NCBI GenBank assembly: GCA_037176845.1
Contig: JAYKXP010000042.1
Span: forward strand, 1-64,000
Reading direction: 5' to 3'
Origin: Paramarasmius palmivorus
Lineage: Eukaryota; Basidiomycota; Agaricomycetes; Agaricales; Marasmiaceae
Length of the DNA stretch: 64,000 bases
This document shows, one piece after another, positions 60,131 through 64,000 of the stretch. The first letter of the stretch is position 1. Each line of letters starts with the position of its first letter. Under the pieces are notes generated by a model. It did no database searches, was not told the DNA's origin, and worked only from the letters and a program-made list of their open reading frames with translations. Made by a program: the position numbers and the translations under genes.

Positions 60131-61281
60131 ATGGCATTCCTGATATTGTGAGTAGTATTTTCTCTCCTTCTGCGTCTATCGACTAAGTTATTGGCCTTTG
60201 AATTATAGCTGTCTATTCGCCTTTGTCCGCGCCCTGAGGTTGGATGATATCAATCCTAGGATGATCATACCCACCAACGATGTTATGGCCTTCACTGTGG
60301 ACTCCTTTCGCAAAATAGATGAAACCGAGTTCGGATTTGTTCTCGTCCCCATTCCGCGCAACGGACACGACGATATCCCAGAAAACGTCAATCTATCGAA
60401 CGATGTAGCCTCCCCCGTTGTCGTTGGGTTCCAAGGATCGTCAGATTTGTCGGGGGTCCGTCTGTTGTCTCCTCTTGTTTCCACTGGATTTTTATGTCTG
60501 CTTGCGTCGCCAGTCTGGAGGCTGTATTGCATGCTAATGCTATCGGGTGAGCTTTTATAGTCTTCATGATGTGGTGGACATTATTGAAATGTGCGATTCA
60601 GAGTCGAAGAAGCTTGGCAGTTCAAAGCTCGCATTCCGTTCCTATCCGAAGGTCAAACAGCTATTTCCACCATGCCTACAAGTGCTGTTCCTCCTCCGTA
60701 TGTGGCGTGTTGAATATAACAGACTCGAGTCCAACGAGACTGAGATAGGATTAATACCGATCCTACTGCCCTTCCTGATAAAGAAACTACCACAACAAAT
60801 AGTGCTACTATGTCATCCCAATTGAAACCCGTTTCTCCAAGCTTCAATGGTCCGCAATCGAGTGGTCTCTCCCGTCCTCAGGTACCGAATAAGCTTCTCT
60901 GGGGAAACATAGTGATGAATCTCAGACTAATGAGACCACTTCGTCCCTTCGCCCTAGCGCCAGTACACTCGGTGGCGCAATCGCTGGCTCAATTGTAGCG
61001 CTACTATGTGCTGCCTTTATGTTGGTTTGGTGTTGCCGCCGTAGGCGAAGGACTAGGGATTCTGGTCGGGATCTCGTCGCGTACACGGAGCCACTGGACT
61101 TGTCATTAAAAAGGAGGCACAAGTCTCGAGGTTCCGGCGCACCGGTTAGTTGCCAAGAGATACATTGATACCTACCAAATAACCCTCTGAAAGACAGGTC
61201 CAAGACGAGACCCGTCAGCGGAGGGAGCCTCGGTTTGTTTTTTATGATTGCGGCTGGCGGCCAATGCAGGCTTATCGATGA
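60131..61281 (+). CDS. Secretory-pathway single-pass membrane protein, function unknown
   Basis: Seven exons (60131-60147, 60209-60439, 60514-60546, 60602-60697, 60749-60881, 60926-61144, 61198-61281) join in one frame, giving 270 aa. The start is a signal peptide, MAFLIFCLFAFVRA. The extracellular part has a beta-rich block (DVMAFTVDSFRKIDETEFGF, VVVGFQGSLEAVLHANAIG) and a Ser/Thr-rich stalk (KETTTTNSATMSSQ). A transmembrane helix follows, GGAIAGSIVALLCAAFMLVW, then a basic stop-transfer CCRRRRRTRD and a cytoplasmic tail ending FYDCGWRPMQAYR. This architecture is common in agaricomycete cell-surface proteins of unknown role. All splice phases close, so it appears intact. Confidence 0.75.
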
Positions 61282-61392
61282 TACGTTTGGAAGCTGGCAG
61301 GACACTAGTAATCAACTTGCCCGCAAGATACGATGCTGCGTTATGATAATTGAATAGGACCTATTACATTTGTACATTGCTGGATACTGCGA

Positions 61393-61690
61393 CTATATTT
61401 GTGTGAAAGCAACTCTACTTCCAATGCCGCGATACCATGCAATGACACCGAACTTCCTCCCACACGGGCTCGCTCTGAACGATTTCCTTAATGATCCCAA
61501 GCCACTTAGATACTTTTGAGTTGGTACTGGACTGGAAGTTCCCGTAATGTCCTTCAGCTGACTTCCTGACAGCGTAATAATTTGCATGTCAAGCAAAGGT
61601 GAAACAGGTCTATCGTCTTCGTGACCGATCATGCAGAAGATATGGTCCCATAACTCAGCCAAGAGATTCTTCGGCAATGTCGTAGACTCG
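61393..61690 (-). CDS. Possible F-box-like fragment
   Basis: The reverse frame contains LPKNLLAELWDHIF, which fits the start of an F-box helix (LP.ELL.EIW..IF), followed by sequence of no recognised family to a stop at 61393. No upstream or downstream exons were confirmed. It may equally be chance. Confidence 0.28.
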
Positions 61691-61699
61691 TAGTCATCT

Positions 61700-63725
61700 G
61701 GGATTCTTGTTAGCGGAAGTCTAAAAGTTTCTATTTATACCTTTGAGAGATCTTCTCGAATGCTCAGCCCAGGGTCTTTGCACAGACGGCACGACAAATT
61801 GTTCTGGGCGTTGGCCATTAGATTTCCGGAATTCCACGGGAGTAGCAAGGGGATACACATGGCGGTCAGGATTAGAAGGTGAGATTACCACATCTCGGAG
61901 ATAAGCATAACATCCAAACTCCGACGACTACTCTGACCCGAACTGCACAGCCATCAATCCGCTTCTTTTCTCTTCGCCCATGGCACTCTAAAAGCTCACC
62001 GAAACGCGCTCTTAGGTGCCTAACCCTACTACACTATGCATCAAAATCTTGGCAATACCGTTAATTACTCTATAATGACGAACACGCTTCTGGCCAACCG
62101 CGCAACAAGGTTCCCACTGCCAGAATGACTTCCTTGAACCATCGCTGGATAAACAATGCCTACACGCGTCAATAGCCTATTGATAGGTACGTAGATCATG
62201 TCATTGAGGGCTACCTTTGTTGCTGAACAAGGACCCCAAGGCAACAACAATGATTACTCGGGTCAGAATCAAGAAAGTTGTGCTCTTCCTTGTTCCAAGA
62301 GGAGAAAGCACAGTAGTGCCCGACGCTTCTTTGCGTGATTTTTGCCATTCATGTATTTTCAACTCCTCGCGACTCATACATTTCTACTCAACGACGATAT
62401 GAACGATGACACGCCGTGAGTTCAATCATTCGTGCTTCCGATTCTCGTTTCCGGAACAGCACACAACAGTCACGACGACACTTAGCTAATCACCAGTGAG
62501 TACACCTGAATTATTTCGAGGGTATACTCGATTGAACTATGTTTAGTACTGCGAATAAAAGGTATCGAGCACCTAAACGGGGGGGAATCGCTTAGACAGC
62601 ATGTCCGGATGGTCTTTGAATCGGCCGAGGATACAAGATGGTTCAGAGAGGTAGAAACGAGTCTTGGAGTGGACGGGCAAAACTGCAATCGCAGGAGTCT
62701 TCTAGAGGTGTTCGTATGAATCTGTTCGCATCGTCGTAGTGACTACAGCGAGGGTGAAGATGAAGATTGGCCACAACCCGAGACTAGCGACTGGGAAGAG
62801 AAACCAGGGCACGGGATTCACAACGTGTCGCTGATAGGAAATCTCGCACTCCTCCATCCGATTCTCCCAATACATGGGGGAAGTGGACCATCGATCGATG
62901 ATGGATTCGCGGAGTTCCTGAGCTACCTAGAAGGTAGCTTATGCAAGCTCACCTTATATGCAGGATCGCCAAATTTCTTATCTTTTCCCGCCCGCCCGCT
63001 TCGTAAGACACCAGTCAATCTCAACCCACATACACCTTTTTAGGCCAGGGTCGACCAAGTGTACATTCGAAAACGAGGAAACCAAACAGCAAACCGAGCT
63101 CCTATACAAGCACGTTACCAAAGAGTGGCGTGTCAGTGGGCAGGTTTTGCTTGGTCTTGCCGCGTAAGTACCCAGCTTTAAATCTGAATACATACCGAAC
63201 TCAACAGGCTTCCAGTGTTCTAGGCGCGCTCTTGGCAATCACGCACGACTCCTTACTGCATAAGGCCCACTTTTAGCGCTTTTTTGTAGCTCCGTGGCTA
63301 CTGGATTAGCCTGTGTAGTATGAGACATACTCTGGTATGGCTGTGGTAAACAGTAAGTGTCGATTAATCACTTCGGTCTGAGTCGGGTTTCATCATCCCA
63401 GGCCTTGATTCTTGCGGACATTTTCATCGCAACCCGCACATCGGAGCATTCTGCAGTGCAACTTTGCTTCTTTCTCGTTAGCAACATAAGGGTCCCTAAG
63501 CGGTGCACCAACAATTTGGTGAACCTTGCATCTTCTGTGACCTGATAAAAGCTGAATGCTCTTCATGGGTCTTCGCTTCCTAATTTCCATCGTTTAATGC
63601 ATAGATCTCAAATCTTCAGTGTTATTGTTATCATTCTACCCCGTCTCCTTCCGGCGGAATAGCAGAGCTTCACGCCCTCAGGCTCTCTGTTATGGCGTGT
63701 GCGTCCGAGAGTGAGGCAGGTTGGA
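61700..63725. other. No firmly supported gene
   Basis: Around 62590-62720 one forward frame reads ESLRQHVRMVFESAEDTRWF, which recalls the leucine-rich part of fungal F-box proteins. It stops at 62719 and no exon chain was found. The rest holds short frames only. Confidence 0.3.
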
Positions 63726-63730
63726 CTCCC

Positions 63731-63957
63731 ACCGTATATGGAAAATATTCCGCTCAGAGGAAGGACAAAAAGAAACGGGAAATATCAGCCATTAACTCAA
63801 CTCGCTGGTGATATTTCGTTTATCAACTAAGAGAATTCCCTAATATGGAAGTTTCACTGAGATAAAATCTGGTGTATCGCAGCTCCTTTCAGCTACTGAC
63901 TGATGTACGCCATATCTGCGCGGAGTTCCTCTGAGCGGAATATTTTCCTTTTACGGT
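63731..63957. mobile_element. 227-bp hairpin MITE-like element
   Basis: Long terminal inverted repeats: ACCGTATATGGAAAATATTC then CGCTCAGAGGAA at the left, and TTCCTCTGAGCG then GAATATTTTCCTTTTACGGT at the right, 32 bp with two or three mismatches. GATATT words inside are also inverted. No clear target-site duplication was found. Confidence 0.65.
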
Positions 63958-64000
63958 GTGACTTTCCGAACATCAACAAGACGGAATCGCCACAGAATAA

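Noticed and set aside
1..64000. CRISPR arrays, bacterial operons, tRNA or rRNA genes
   Set aside because: The window is eukaryotic; no regularly spaced repeats, tRNA cloverleaf core or rRNA signature was seen by eye. Short tRNAs could be missed without a covariance search.

Overview
The window looks like nuclear DNA of an agaricomycete (mushroom-forming basidiomycete). Genes are split by many introns of about 45-60 bp with GT..AG ends and recognisable branch sites. They belong to families typical of these fungi: an F-box protein with a Cys-rich C-terminal half, a KDZ-type transposase remnant, a ferric reductase, a GST and serial membrane proteins. Intact genes are interspersed with pseudogenes and many dispersed repeats, so this is a repeat-rich accessory region. 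No rRNA, tRNA or CRISPR was recognised. Gene models were spliced by hand from the sequence. Family names rest on motif recognition, not on a database search.

Layout. 0.2-2.4 kb: dispersed repeat fragments that recur inside the large palindrome. 2.8-5.2 kb (-): intact F-box gene, 11 exons, 617 aa. 5.3-12.9 kb: no convincing gene; GTTACTTAC-type arrays, a 473-bp TA-flanked element with terminal inverted repeats, and repeat copies. 12.9-15.6 kb (+): transposon-associated gene with at least one broken junction. 16-18.5 kb: repeats and a hairpin. 18.6-19.9 kb (-): bHLH transcription factor. 20.8-21.2 kb (-): pogo-type transposase fragment. 22.8-25.3 kb (+): nuclear coiled-coil protein with a Cys cluster. 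26.9-27.6 kb (-): KDZ transposase N-terminal fragment. 30.7-31 kb (-): membrane-protein remnant. 33.9-36.3 kb (+): ferric reductase pseudogene carrying two MITE-like insertions. 36.4-37.2 kb (-): convergent GST pseudogene. 40.9-42.4 kb (+): chromodomain plus Cys/His-rich protein.

43.76-57.58 kb: a 13.8-kb palindrome with two 4,902-bp arms (43763-48664 and 52680-57581). All predicted translations in the arms match, and every base spot-checked matched. The arms flank a 4,015-bp unique spacer. The spacer holds an intact eight-exon gene (49492-51457, 533 aa) with all the catalytic motifs of a DOT1-type histone H3K79 methyltransferase. The arms are mosaics of repeats and end in the C-terminus of a LINE-like reverse transcriptase. 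That reading frame runs on past the left arm but is cut at the right arm, so the right arm is the likelier copy.

58.2-59.7 kb (+): decayed multi-pass membrane protein gene with a repeat insertion. 60.1-61.3 kb (+): intact 270-aa single-pass membrane protein with a signal peptide. 63.7-63.96 kb: a short hairpin element.

The most notable point is the intact DOT1-like gene held inside a nearly perfect giant inverted repeat, about 7 kb from a chromodomain gene. Whether the palindrome is a fold-back duplication, a composite mobile unit or an assembly artefact cannot be settled from sequence alone.
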